A stretch of DNA of 21,980 bases from an uncultured Verrucomicrobiales bacterium (GTDB lineage: Bacteria; Verrucomicrobiota; Verrucomicrobiia; Verrucomicrobiales; Akkermansiaceae). Position 1 is the first letter of the stretch, and each line of letters opens with the position of its first letter. The DNA lies in NCBI GenBank assembly GCA_937916135.1, contig CALFTQ010000107.1:1-21980 (forward strand). Reading direction: 5' to 3'. The position numbers and the translations under genes were made by a program. The notes under the pieces were generated by a model. That model was not told where the DNA came from. It made no database searches and saw only the letters and a list, made by a program, of their open reading frames with translations. Below are positions 16,168 to 21,980 of this stretch, one piece after another.

Positions 16168-17312
16168 AACTCATTCAGGTCGAAGGATTCCAGATCCAGA
16201 GGAGTTTCATCATCGCTGGATGCATGCGAGTCAGCGGCATCGGGAACGACCGCCGGAGCAGCCGGTCCGGGCTGCACTGCATCGGGGACAGGTTCGACGG
16301 GCGCGGGCTCGGCAGGGGCAACGGGTTCCGGTGTTACCGCAGGGGCGGCAGGTTCCGGCACCGCCGGCGTTTCAGGTGCAGCAGCGGCCTCAGCCTCGCG
16401 CTTGCCGATAGCCAGGAGTTCGGATACCGTCACAAGCTTGAAGCCACGGGCCTGCAGCCCCGTTACAATACCCTCCAGCGCATCAATGGTGGAGGCATGA
16501 ATATCATGCACCAGGATGATGGAACCGGGTTTTGCCTTTGTCACCGCAGTGTTGATAACCTTGCTGACCCCGGGCTTGCGCCAGTCAACGGTATCGACAT
16601 CCCACAGAATGGAAGCCATGCCATACCGGTTGAACATGTGGTCCACCAGCGTCTTGTTCGTAGCACCATAGGGCGGGCGCATCACGCGCGGTGCCACCCC
16701 GGTCACACTGCCAATCAGATTCTGAGTGCGGCTGATTTCGCTGTCCACCTTGGCGCGGGAGCTGGAGTTCATCTTGATGTGGCTCCAGGTGTGAACACCA
16801 ATTTCATGACCACCGGCCGCGGCCGCTGACACAACAGACTTGTAACGGGCCACATTCTGACCAAGCACGAAGAAGGTACCCTTGGCACCATGGCGATTCA
16901 GAATCTCCAGTGCCTTGTTGGTAAGCGAGGGATGCGGGCCATCATCGAAGGTAAGCGCCACATACATCCCCTTCATGGGCACATGGGACACGCGCTTACC
17001 CAGCGGCTTGAGTTTCACCGGTTCTGCGACCACCGGGGGCTCCGGTGTTGCGGTGATGCCGGCCTGGCCGGGAGCAGGCTCAGCAGGTGCAACAGGCTTT
17101 ACGGGAGCGGACGGCTTGACCGGCTTGACCGGCTTGACGGGCTTGACGGGCTTGACGGGGGGCTTCGGCTGAGCCGGTTTCACAACAGGTTCCACCGGCT
17201 TGACCTCAGGCGTGACTGTCGGTTCAACCGCATTCTGACTCTGCTGATTACAGGCAAACAAGCCAACAAGGACAAGGGAGCAAGCTAAATGTTGTACAAT
17301 CTTCATGCGCAT
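16164..17312 (-). CDS. Polysaccharide deacetylase (NodB domain) lipoprotein
   Basis: This 382-aa protein begins with a lipoprotein signal ending in LFAC (C21). A Pro/Lys-rich linker (about 30-100) includes VKP repeats. The NodB deacetylase domain (about 115-300) has all expected motifs: TFDDGP with D123 and D124, metal ligands in HTWSH (H174, H178), RPPYG (212-216), DVDTVDW (238-244) and LVHDIH with H269. It should remove N-acetyl groups from a glycan such as peptidoglycan or a chitooligosaccharide; the substrate is not shown. The C-terminal 75 residues are Pro/Ala-rich and then acidic. Frames open further upstream, but the -35 and -10 boxes lie over those codons. ATG 17312 or 17306 are therefore the realistic starts. 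It leads an operon with cobA-hemD and hemA, an odd pairing of cell wall and tetrapyrrole functions. Confidence 0.9.
   Translation of the reverse strand: MRMKIVQHLACSLVLVGLFACNQQSQNAVEPTVTPEVKPVEPVVKPAQPKPPVKPVKPVKPVKPVKPSAPVKPVAPAEPAPGQAGITATPEPPVVAEPVKLKPLGKRVSHVPMKGMYVALTFDDGPHPSLTNKALEILNRHGAKGTFFVLGQNVARYKSVVSAAAAGGHEIGVHTWSHIKMNSSSRAKVDSEISRTQNLIGSVTGVAPRVMRPPYGATNKTLVDHMFNRYGMASILWDVDTVDWRKPGVSKVINTAVTKAKPGSIILVHDIHASTIDALEGIVTGLQARGFKLVTVSELLAIGKREAEAAAAPETPAVPEPAAPAVTPEPVAPAEPAPVEPVPDAVQPGPAAPAVVPDAADSHASSDDETPLDLESFDLNEL
17113..17157 (-). repeat. Five tandem 9-bp repeats encoding KPV units
   Basis: On the plus strand the unit is GGCTTGACC or GGCTTGACG, repeated five times without interruption. 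On the coding strand this gives the KPV run in the deacetylase linker. Such a tract can change copy number by slippage in steps of three residues without shifting the frame. It would lengthen or shorten the spacer between lipid anchor and enzyme domain. Confidence 0.85.
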
Positions 17313-17325
17313 GAAATGTGGCACC

Positions 17326-17354
17326 ATTGTACCGACCGACCGCTCAATTAGCAA
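17326..17354 (-). promoter_or_regulatory. Promoter of the deacetylase-cobA-hemD-hemA unit
   Basis: On the minus strand TTGCTA (17349-17354), a 17-bp spacer and TACAAT (17326-17331) lie 13 nt before ATG 17312. It is back to back with the dehydrogenase promoter; the two -35 boxes are 22 bp apart. Confidence 0.65.
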
Positions 17355-17376
17355 CCCCATATAGCGTCATTTTGCA

Positions 17377-17405
17377 TCGACACAGCTGCCCGGCCGTGGT
17401 AGAGT
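17377..17405 (+). promoter_or_regulatory. Promoter of the alcohol dehydrogenase gene, near-leaderless
   Basis: TCGACA (17377-17382), a 17-bp spacer and TAGAGT (17400-17405) stand only 6 nt before ATG 17412. Transcription would start at about the A of the ATG. The GGAG between them could serve as a ribosome site only if transcription begins further upstream. Confidence 0.55.
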
Positions 17406-17411
17406 GGAGAC

Positions 17412-18629
17412 ATGCTGAATTTCAATTACCGCAATGCCACCCAATACGTCTACGGCCCCGGGGAACACCGGAATATCGGAACACTGCTGAAGCCCCACGC
17501 TCCGGGCAAGGTGCTGCTGCATTACGGCGGCAGCAGCTGCATCCGCAGCGGCCTGCTGGCCACGGTGCAACAGGCCTTGCAGGAAGCCAGCATTGATTTT
17601 GTGGAACTGGGCGGGGTGAAACCGAATCCCAGTGTCACCCTGGTGCGCACCGGTATTGAGCTCTGCCGCCGGGAAGGCGTGGGGCTTGTCCTGGCAGTCG
17701 GTGGCGGCAGCGTGATTGATTCCGCCAAGGGCATTGCCGTGGGCGTGCCAAACTCATGCGACGTGTGGGAACTCTATTCCCGCAAAGGCTCGATTCCGGA
17801 GCACGGCCCCCTGCCCGTGGCCACCGTGCTCACCCTGCCTGCCGCCGGCAGCGAAAACAGCCCGAACAGTGTGCTGAGCGATGAAGCTACCGGCCGCAAA
17901 CTCGGATTCAGGCACATGGGGCTGCGCCCCGTGCTCAGCGTGGTGGATCCCACCCTCTTCCTCACCCTGCCCCGCGAGCAGATGGCCTACGGAGCCTGCG
18001 ACATGATGTGCCACATCTTTGAGCGCTATTTTACCAACACGCAGCAGACCGACCTGACCGATGCCCTGGCCGAAGCCACCATGCGCACCATTATGCACGA
18101 ATCCCGGAAGCTCAACACCGATTTACAGGATGTGGATGCCTGGGGGCAGCTCGCCCTCTGCGGCACCGTGGCTCACAACGATCTGCTGGGACTGGGTCGT
18201 GAGCAAAGCTGGGCCTGCCACGCGCTGGAGCACGAGCTCAGCGCTGTCTATGATGTTCCGCATGGCGGCGGGCTCGCCGTTGTGGTTCCGGCATATATGA
18301 AAGCCATGTGGCGCTACAATCCCGGCATCTTTGCCCAATGGGCGACCAACGTGATGGGGGTCACCCCGCACCGTGATACGGAAATGGTCGTGATGGAAGG
18401 TATCCGGCGCCTTCGTGCCTGGTATCAGGAACTGGGGCTGCCGCAGAACATGCAGGAATTAGGCATTCCTTCCGATGCCGATTTTGCCGGCATGGCCCAT
18501 GCCGCCTGCAAGGTCTACGGTGGCGGAGCCGCTATCCCCACCCTGCCCGGTATCCACCGTCTCACGGCAGAGGAAGCCTCTGAAGTATACCGCAGTGCCA
18601 CAGAAATTCCCGCTTGCCATCGCAAATAA
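17412..18629 (+). CDS. Iron-containing NAD(P)-dependent alcohol dehydrogenase, YqhD/butanol dehydrogenase type
   Basis: This 405-aa enzyme of the type III (iron-containing) alcohol dehydrogenase family most resembles YqhD and clostridial butanol dehydrogenases, which reduce aldehydes with NAD(P)H. The start FNYRNATQYVYGPG is typical of that group. GGGSVIDSAKGIA (97-109) is the cofactor-binding turn. The likely metal ligands are D197 and H201 in ACDMMCH, H270 in ACHALEHEL, and H284 in DVPHGGG. Length and motifs are intact. It has its own promoter, diverges from the deacetylase gene and is followed by the glycosidase lipoprotein, whose promoter lies in its last codons. A role in detoxifying or reducing aldehydes during sugar fermentation is likely; the physiological substrate is not shown. 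Confidence 0.93.
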   Translation: MLNFNYRNATQYVYGPGEHRNIGTLLKPHAPGKVLLHYGGSSCIRSGLLATVQQALQEASIDFVELGGVKPNPSVTLVRTGIELCRREGVGLVLAVGGGSVIDSAKGIAVGVPNSCDVWELYSRKGSIPEHGPLPVATVLTLPAAGSENSPNSVLSDEATGRKLGFRHMGLRPVLSVVDPTLFLTLPREQMAYGACDMMCHIFERYFTNTQQTDLTDALAEATMRTIMHESRKLNTDLQDVDAWGQLALCGTVAHNDLLGLGREQSWACHALEHELSAVYDVPHGGGLAVVVPAYMKAMWRYNPGIFAQWATNVMGVTPHRDTEMVVMEGIRRLRAWYQELGLPQNMQELGIPSDADFAGMAHAACKVYGGGAAIPTLPGIHRLTAEEASEVYRSATEIPACHRK

Positions 18630-18642
18630 ATTATGGTAGACT
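18614..18642 (+). promoter_or_regulatory. Promoter of the glycosidase lipoprotein gene
   Basis: TTGCCA (18614-18619) lies in the last codons of the dehydrogenase gene. After a 17-bp spacer comes TAGACT (18637-18642). The ATG at 18674 is 31 nt downstream, leaving a leader of about 25 nt that contains an inverted repeat. Confidence 0.6.
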
Positions 18643-18648
18643 CCGAAA

Positions 18649-18666
18649 CAGTACCAAGTGTTACTG
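18649..18666. promoter_or_regulatory. Imperfect palindrome in the leader of the glycosidase gene
   Basis: CAGTACCAAGTGTTACTG pairs at seven of nine positions, with perfect 5-bp outer arms CAGTA/TACTG. It covers the predicted transcription start and ends 7 nt before the ATG. It could be an operator for a sugar-responsive repressor or a weak hairpin in the mRNA. No regulator gene is adjacent. Confidence 0.35.
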
Positions 18667-18673
18667 AAATATC

Positions 18674-21244
18674 ATGCGAAAAAACATATTTCTCCACTCC
18701 ATACTGGCAGCACTCGCCACAGTCAGCGTCGGTGTGACGCTCGTGAGTTGCGATAATCAATCTTCAAAACACCCGGCAGGAAAAGCCCAGGCTACGCAGA
18801 GCGATGATTCCTGCACGCTCAACAATAAGCTTCTCAGTGCCACATTTCTGTGGAAGGACGGGGGCGTGCAGTTCGGCGGCCTGAAAGGCCCGGATGGCAC
18901 AGAACTCCTGCAAAGCGGCGGCCCGGTATTCACCCTGACCCTGGCGGATGGCCGGCAGATGAGCTCCACTGACATGAAGGCAACCAAGCCCGAGCTGGTG
19001 GAACTCACCCCGGATAAGACTGCGCTTCGCGTTTCCGCTCAGCTGCCGGGCCAGGCCATCACCTCTACCTTCACCGCGCCGGATGACTCATTCAGCATTG
19101 AGTGGAAAGCTGTTCTGCGTGAGAACTCCCACTACCTGCGCCAGGAGTTCACACTGAAAGCCAGCGAAAAGCCGGTACCCTTCGCCAGCATCACCGCGCT
19201 TCAGGTCGTGCCCACAGATGCAGGCGGCATCCCCTCCATCTCCGGCAACACGACGCACGGCACGGTGGCTGTCACTGAAAAGCTCTTCATGGGTCTGGAA
19301 ACCCCCATGTCCGTGATGACGGTCGGCCAGCATGGCGCCACTCAGGAAGACACATGGTCCCCTGAAACCTGGACACCGGGCATGTTCGGCAGTGCCTTCA
19401 ACGTGCCGGAAAGCTTCATTCCCGTCTACGGCACTAAGTACAGCGCCCAGAATGGCCCCGTGCTCCGCGACCTGGCCGTGGCAGAAGGCCCGGTCAATTT
19501 CCAGGAACCCGGCGAGCTCGTTATTGACTTTGAGTATGAGCGCGGCAACCACCGCCTGAACATGGTGGGCGTGCAGCTGGTCACCACTGCCGGCCAGGTT
19601 ATTGCAGAGGATATCCACCCCGGCTACACAGGCCACAAATCGCAGAATGCAGAGTACCGCATGGTTGTTCCGGTGGCCGGCACCTACCACCTGCGTTACT
19701 GGGTCGAAAAGAAGTCCGAACCCATCACCAGCAGCGGCCGCATCTCCCTCTCCCTCTCTATGGGCAACCCGGAGGAAACCTCGGCCCCCGTTCCAGAAGA
19801 CATGGTGCGCGGCACCTGGGTTCGCAAGACCAACCTGACCAAGGAATTCCCCTGGCAGGTGAACTCCGTCATCGGTCTCTTCCGCCCGGGGCAGCAGCGC
19901 CGTTCCTTCCTGCGTTACATTGAGCGCGAGAGGGCGGTTCCCTATCGGCCCTTTGTTCACTACAACGACTGGTACGAAGTAGGCATTACCCGCAATTTCG
20001 AAGCCGACCCGAAAAAGCGCAGCAATGAAGAGCTTTCCCTGAACATCCTCAACACTTGGAAGAAAGAACTCTTCGAGAAGCGCAAAACCAAGCTGGATGC
20101 CTACATCCTCGATGACGGCTGGGATGATTTCAACAGCCTGTGGGACTTCCACATCGGCTTCCCGAACGGCTTCACCAAGCTGAACGAGGTAGCCACCAGC
20201 ATGGATTGCGGCATGGGCACCTGGCTCGGCCCGGTGGGTGGTTACGGTGCCGCCAAAACCATGCGCATCGGCTTCTGGAACAAGACTCACCCGAACAACC
20301 GCATTGCCAACTTCGAGCTCTCCAACCCGGAATACTTCAACGCCTTCGTAGGCCGCTGCTCGGACATGGTGAAGCGCTACGACATGCGCTACTTCAAGTT
20401 CGACGGCATCTCCACCAAGTTCCACGCCAAGGGCCCCGGCGCGCTGGAGGACAGTGAGGGTATTCTCAACGTGCTTGCCGCCCTGCGCAAAGCCCGCCCG
20501 GATATCTACCTGAACACCACGGTGGGCACCTGGGCCAGCCCGTTCTGGTTCTTCCACTCCGATTGCGTGTGGCGCCAGGAGAACGACTTCGACCAGATGG
20601 GCAACATGGGCGATGCCCGTGACAAGTGGATTACCTACCGCGACCGCCTCGTGCACGAGGTATTCGTGGAGGGTGCCCCGCTCTTCCCCATCAACTCCGT
20701 CATGATTCACGGCACCATCATCACCAAGAATGGCCCGCCCCGCGTCATGAGCCAGGACCCCGCCAACTGCATCAAGGAAATGCGCACTGCCTTTGCCAGC
20801 GGTTCCAGTCTCCAGGAAATCTACGCCGATTCCGATATCCTGAACAAGGATGGCGGCGTGCTCTGGGATGAACTCGCCAAGTGCATTGCCTGGGTTCGCC
20901 GCAACGCCGATGTGCTGGCCGATACCCACTGGGTCGGCGGCAATCCCTGGGACAAAGCCAGGAAGGATGGCGACATCTACGGCTGGGCTGCCTGGACTCC
21001 CACCAAGTGCACCCTGACCCTGCGCAACTCCTCCGCCAAGCCCAAGACGCTGAATACCACCCTGCGCCAGATGCTTGACGTGCCGCCCAATGTGACCGGC
21101 GCCATCATCCTGCGCAGCTCCTTCGCAGACCAGCGCGTGCTCAGCGGTATCATGGACAAGGCCGTGGATGTGGATACCCCCATCAGCATCTCGCTGGAAC
21201 CCATGGAAATTATCGTGATGGAAGGCACCCCGGCCGACAAGTAA
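18674..21244 (+). CDS. Clan GH-D-like (alpha-galactosidase-type) glycoside hydrolase lipoprotein
   Basis: This 856-aa protein has a lipoprotein signal with lipobox LVSC (C26), so it should be anchored at the envelope. An N-terminal beta-sandwich region (about 48-270) is followed by a separate beta-rich segment (about 275-365, VIDFEYERG to GTYHLRYWVEKK). The catalytic barrel (about 420-770) carries ILDDGWDDF (478-486), which resembles the LDDGW motif of GH27/GH36 enzymes. It also has YFKFDGIS with D577, the expected nucleophile position. D638 or D640 in WRQENDFDQ may be the acid/base. A small C-terminal sandwich follows (about 770-850). In my recollection, relatives in Akkermansia are sometimes named 'enterotoxin', which the sequence does not support. 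An alpha-linked galactose or N-acetylgalactosamine substrate is plausible but not proven. A strong terminator follows. Confidence 0.82.
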   Translation: MRKNIFLHSILAALATVSVGVTLVSCDNQSSKHPAGKAQATQSDDSCTLNNKLLSATFLWKDGGVQFGGLKGPDGTELLQSGGPVFTLTLADGRQMSSTDMKATKPELVELTPDKTALRVSAQLPGQAITSTFTAPDDSFSIEWKAVLRENSHYLRQEFTLKASEKPVPFASITALQVVPTDAGGIPSISGNTTHGTVAVTEKLFMGLETPMSVMTVGQHGATQEDTWSPETWTPGMFGSAFNVPESFIPVYGTKYSAQNGPVLRDLAVAEGPVNFQEPGELVIDFEYERGNHRLNMVGVQLVTTAGQVIAEDIHPGYTGHKSQNAEYRMVVPVAGTYHLRYWVEKKSEPITSSGRISLSLSMGNPEETSAPVPEDMVRGTWVRKTNLTKEFPWQVNSVIGLFRPGQQRRSFLRYIERERAVPYRPFVHYNDWYEVGITRNFEADPKKRSNEELSLNILNTWKKELFEKRKTKLDAYILDDGWDDFNSLWDFHIGFPNGFTKLNEVATSMDCGMGTWLGPVGGYGAAKTMRIGFWNKTHPNNRIANFELSNPEYFNAFVGRCSDMVKRYDMRYFKFDGISTKFHAKGPGALEDSEGILNVLAALRKARPDIYLNTTVGTWASPFWFFHSDCVWRQENDFDQMGNMGDARDKWITYRDRLVHEVFVEGAPLFPINSVMIHGTIITKNGPPRVMSQDPANCIKEMRTAFASGSSLQEIYADSDILNKDGGVLWDELAKCIAWVRRNADVLADTHWVGGNPWDKARKDGDIYGWAAWTPTKCTLTLRNSSAKPKTLNTTLRQMLDVPPNVTGAIILRSSFADQRVLSGIMDKAVDVDTPISISLEPMEIIVMEGTPADK

Positions 21245-21266
21245 TCACGCACAATCCGTATTTCCC

Positions 21267-21303
21267 ATCCCCGCCCTCCACTCCGGAGCGGCGGGGATTT
21301 TTT
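21267..21303 (+). terminator. Strong Rho-independent terminator after the glycosidase gene
   Basis: ATCCCCGCC (21267-21275) and GGCGGGGAT (21290-21298) pair perfectly. Inside them CTCC/GGAG extends the stem around a short loop, with one bulged C. A run of six T follows directly (21298-21303). It begins 23 nt after the stop codon and separates the glycosidase gene from the Fur-family gene. Confidence 0.92.
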
Positions 21304-21323
21304 GTCTGTACCGTTATTTTCTC

Positions 21324-21352
21324 TTGCCATAAACAGGATGATTCTTTATAAT
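21324..21352 (+). promoter_or_regulatory. Promoter of the Fur-family regulator gene
   Basis: TTGCCA (21324-21329), a 17-bp spacer and a perfect TATAAT (21347-21352) stand 16 nt before ATG 21369. This is the closest match to consensus in the window. AACGTT (21356-21361) sits just downstream, but no clear Fur-type inverted repeat overlaps the promoter. Confidence 0.75.
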
Positions 21353-21368
21353 GGAAACGTTCTAAGTT

Positions 21369-21797
21369 ATGGTTACTTCTAAAACATCAAGCAACCGCAC
21401 TATGGCCACGAGCATGGTACGCCGCGCCGGGGTTCGCATGACCCGCCAGCGCCGTGCTGTGCTGGAGACGATTCTGGCCTCGCACGACCACCCGACCGCC
21501 GCCATGATTTTTGAGCGCACCAAGGCACACATGCCGGGCATCTCTCTGGCAACGGTGTATAACTGTCTGGAGACGATGGCCGAGGCAGGACTCATCAATC
21601 ACCTGAATTTCGACAACGGACCCTCGCGTTTCTGTCCTAATCTGGAACCGCATGTGCACCTGCTGGACGACACGAACAACCGCGTGCTGGACGTGCAGCT
21701 GAAACCCGGTCTGCGCCCCGAGGACGTGTTCGATTTGCCGGAAGGCACCTGCGTGACACGCATGGACGCTTGCCTACACGGTAATATTCCTGTATAA
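21369..21797 (+). CDS. Fur-family transcription regulator lacking the structural CxxC zinc motif
   Basis: This 142-aa protein has the Fur/PerR winged-helix N-terminus: GVRMTRQRRAVLE (21-33) and the recognition helix region SLATVYNCLETMAEAGLI (59-76). In Fur and PerR proteins the dimer domain then reads roughly HHHFICxxCG; here it reads PHVHLLDDTNNRV (94-106). H95 and H97 remain, but both cysteines of that CxxC are gone, and no second CxxC occurs at the short C-terminus. Metal binding at the regulatory site may persist while the structural zinc site is absent. The gene stands directly before sufC, so control of Fe-S assembly in response to iron, peroxide or cluster status is a reasonable inference. 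Its last codons contain the sufC promoter. A start at M12 is possible but less well supported by spacing. Confidence 0.9.
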   Translation: MVTSKTSSNRTMATSMVRRAGVRMTRQRRAVLETILASHDHPTAAMIFERTKAHMPGISLATVYNCLETMAEAGLINHLNFDNGPSRFCPNLEPHVHLLDDTNNRVLDVQLKPGLRPEDVFDLPEGTCVTRMDACLHGNIPV

Positions 21798-21798
21798 T
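21770..21798 (+). promoter_or_regulatory. sufC promoter embedded in the end of the Fur-family gene
   Basis: TTGCCT (21770-21775), a 17-bp spacer and a perfect TATAAT (21793-21798) run across the last codons and stop of the regulator gene. ATG 21809 is 10 nt beyond, so the leader would be about 4 nt. This gives sufC its own transcript and makes 21809 a better start than the in-frame ATG at 21797, which overlaps the -10 box. Confidence 0.65.
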
Positions 21799-21808
21799 GC
21801 CCCCAGCA

Positions 21809-21980
21809 ATGAGTCTGGTCATCAAAAATCTGCATGCGCGCGTGAAGGATGGCGCGCCGATTCTCAACGGCATCAACCTGGAAATCCCGAAAGGAGAGGT
21901 ACATGCCATCATGGGGCCGAACGGTTCCGGCAAATCCACGCTTTCCAAGGTGCTCTGCGGTCATCCTGATTACGAGGTGA
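21809..21980 (+). CDS. sufC: SufC ATPase of the SUF Fe-S assembly system (5' part only)
   Basis: The first 57 codons are present and the gene runs off the right edge. The sequence begins MSLVIKNLHARV and contains a full Walker A motif GPNGSGKST, followed by LSKVLCGHPDYEV. This spacing and wording are those of SufC, the ABC-type ATPase that works with SufB and SufD as the scaffold for Fe-S cluster assembly. An in-frame ATG at 21797 overlaps the stop of the regulator gene by one base. The promoter position favours 21809. sufB and sufD probably follow outside the window. Confidence 0.93.
   Translation, partial: MSLVIKNLHARVKDGAPILNGINLEIPKGEVHAIMGPNGSGKSTLSKVLCGHPDYEV

Noticed and set aside
14635..16500. 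Long plus-strand frame across cobA-hemD and the deacetylase
   Set aside because: It crosses two clearly recognisable genes on the other strand, and its translation resembles no family.
17113..17157. CRISPR-like repeat array
   Set aside because: The repeats are 9 bp, contiguous, without spacers and within a coding region.
17313..17360. Upstream starts for the deacetylase lipoprotein
   Set aside because: These codons overlap the promoter boxes, and the extra residues would spoil the lipoprotein signal peptide.
19088..20929. Very long open frame antisense to the glycosidase gene
   Set aside because: It mirrors the codon pattern of the real gene, is rich in His, Val and Gly without domain structure, and has no promoter. 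Long antisense frames are expected in GC-rich coding DNA.

Overview
This window most likely comes from a Verrucomicrobiota chromosome, probably close to Akkermansia. That is an inference from gene content and protein style: a short CstA, a CobA-HemD fusion, a Fur-like regulator beside suf genes, and lipoprotein carbohydrate enzymes. I could not run a database search. The DNA is moderately GC-rich and tightly packed, with no rRNA, tRNA, CRISPR array or insertion sequence that I can support.

Layout. A lone umuD-type SOS mutagenesis gene (119-532, +) converges on a minus-strand unit of three genes: a class A penicillin-binding protein (5898 to 3292), a conserved protein of unknown function (3283 to 1874) and sufS cysteine desulfurase (1874 to 663). 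Upstream of that unit is a short CstA-type transporter (7394 to 5958). Next comes a three-gene minus-strand operon of envelope proteins of unknown function: a zinc-ribbon membrane protein (12668 to 11130), a large membrane-anchored protein with a transglutaminase-like core and a discoidin-like end (11109 to 8566), and an exported thioredoxin-fold protein (8542 to 7466). It ends at a terminator at 7400-7434. A small single-pass membrane protein (13492 to 12935) follows. A second three-gene minus-strand unit encodes a polysaccharide deacetylase lipoprotein, a CobA-HemD fusion and HemA, which make tetrapyrrole precursors (17312 to 13587). The right side is on the plus strand: a YqhD-like alcohol dehydrogenase, a clan GH-D-like glycosidase lipoprotein, a Fur-family regulator and the first 57 codons of sufC.

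How the genes fit together. Fe-S assembly (sufS, sufC), a Fur-family regulator and siroheme/heme synthesis (hemA, cobA-hemD) form an iron and cofactor theme split across the window. PBP, deacetylase, the transglutaminase-like operon and the glycosidase form a cell-envelope and glycan theme.

The most notable observations are four. First, the class A PBP keeps its glycosyltransferase but has lost the transpeptidase SxxK nucleophile and SxN motif. Second, nine sigma70-type promoters share the same 29-bp layout (-35, exactly 17 bp, -10), and most lie only 6-16 nt before the start codon, suggesting very short leaders. Third, the three-gene envelope operon looks like an undescribed surface system. 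Fourth, the Fur homologue beside sufC lacks the CxxC structural zinc motif.
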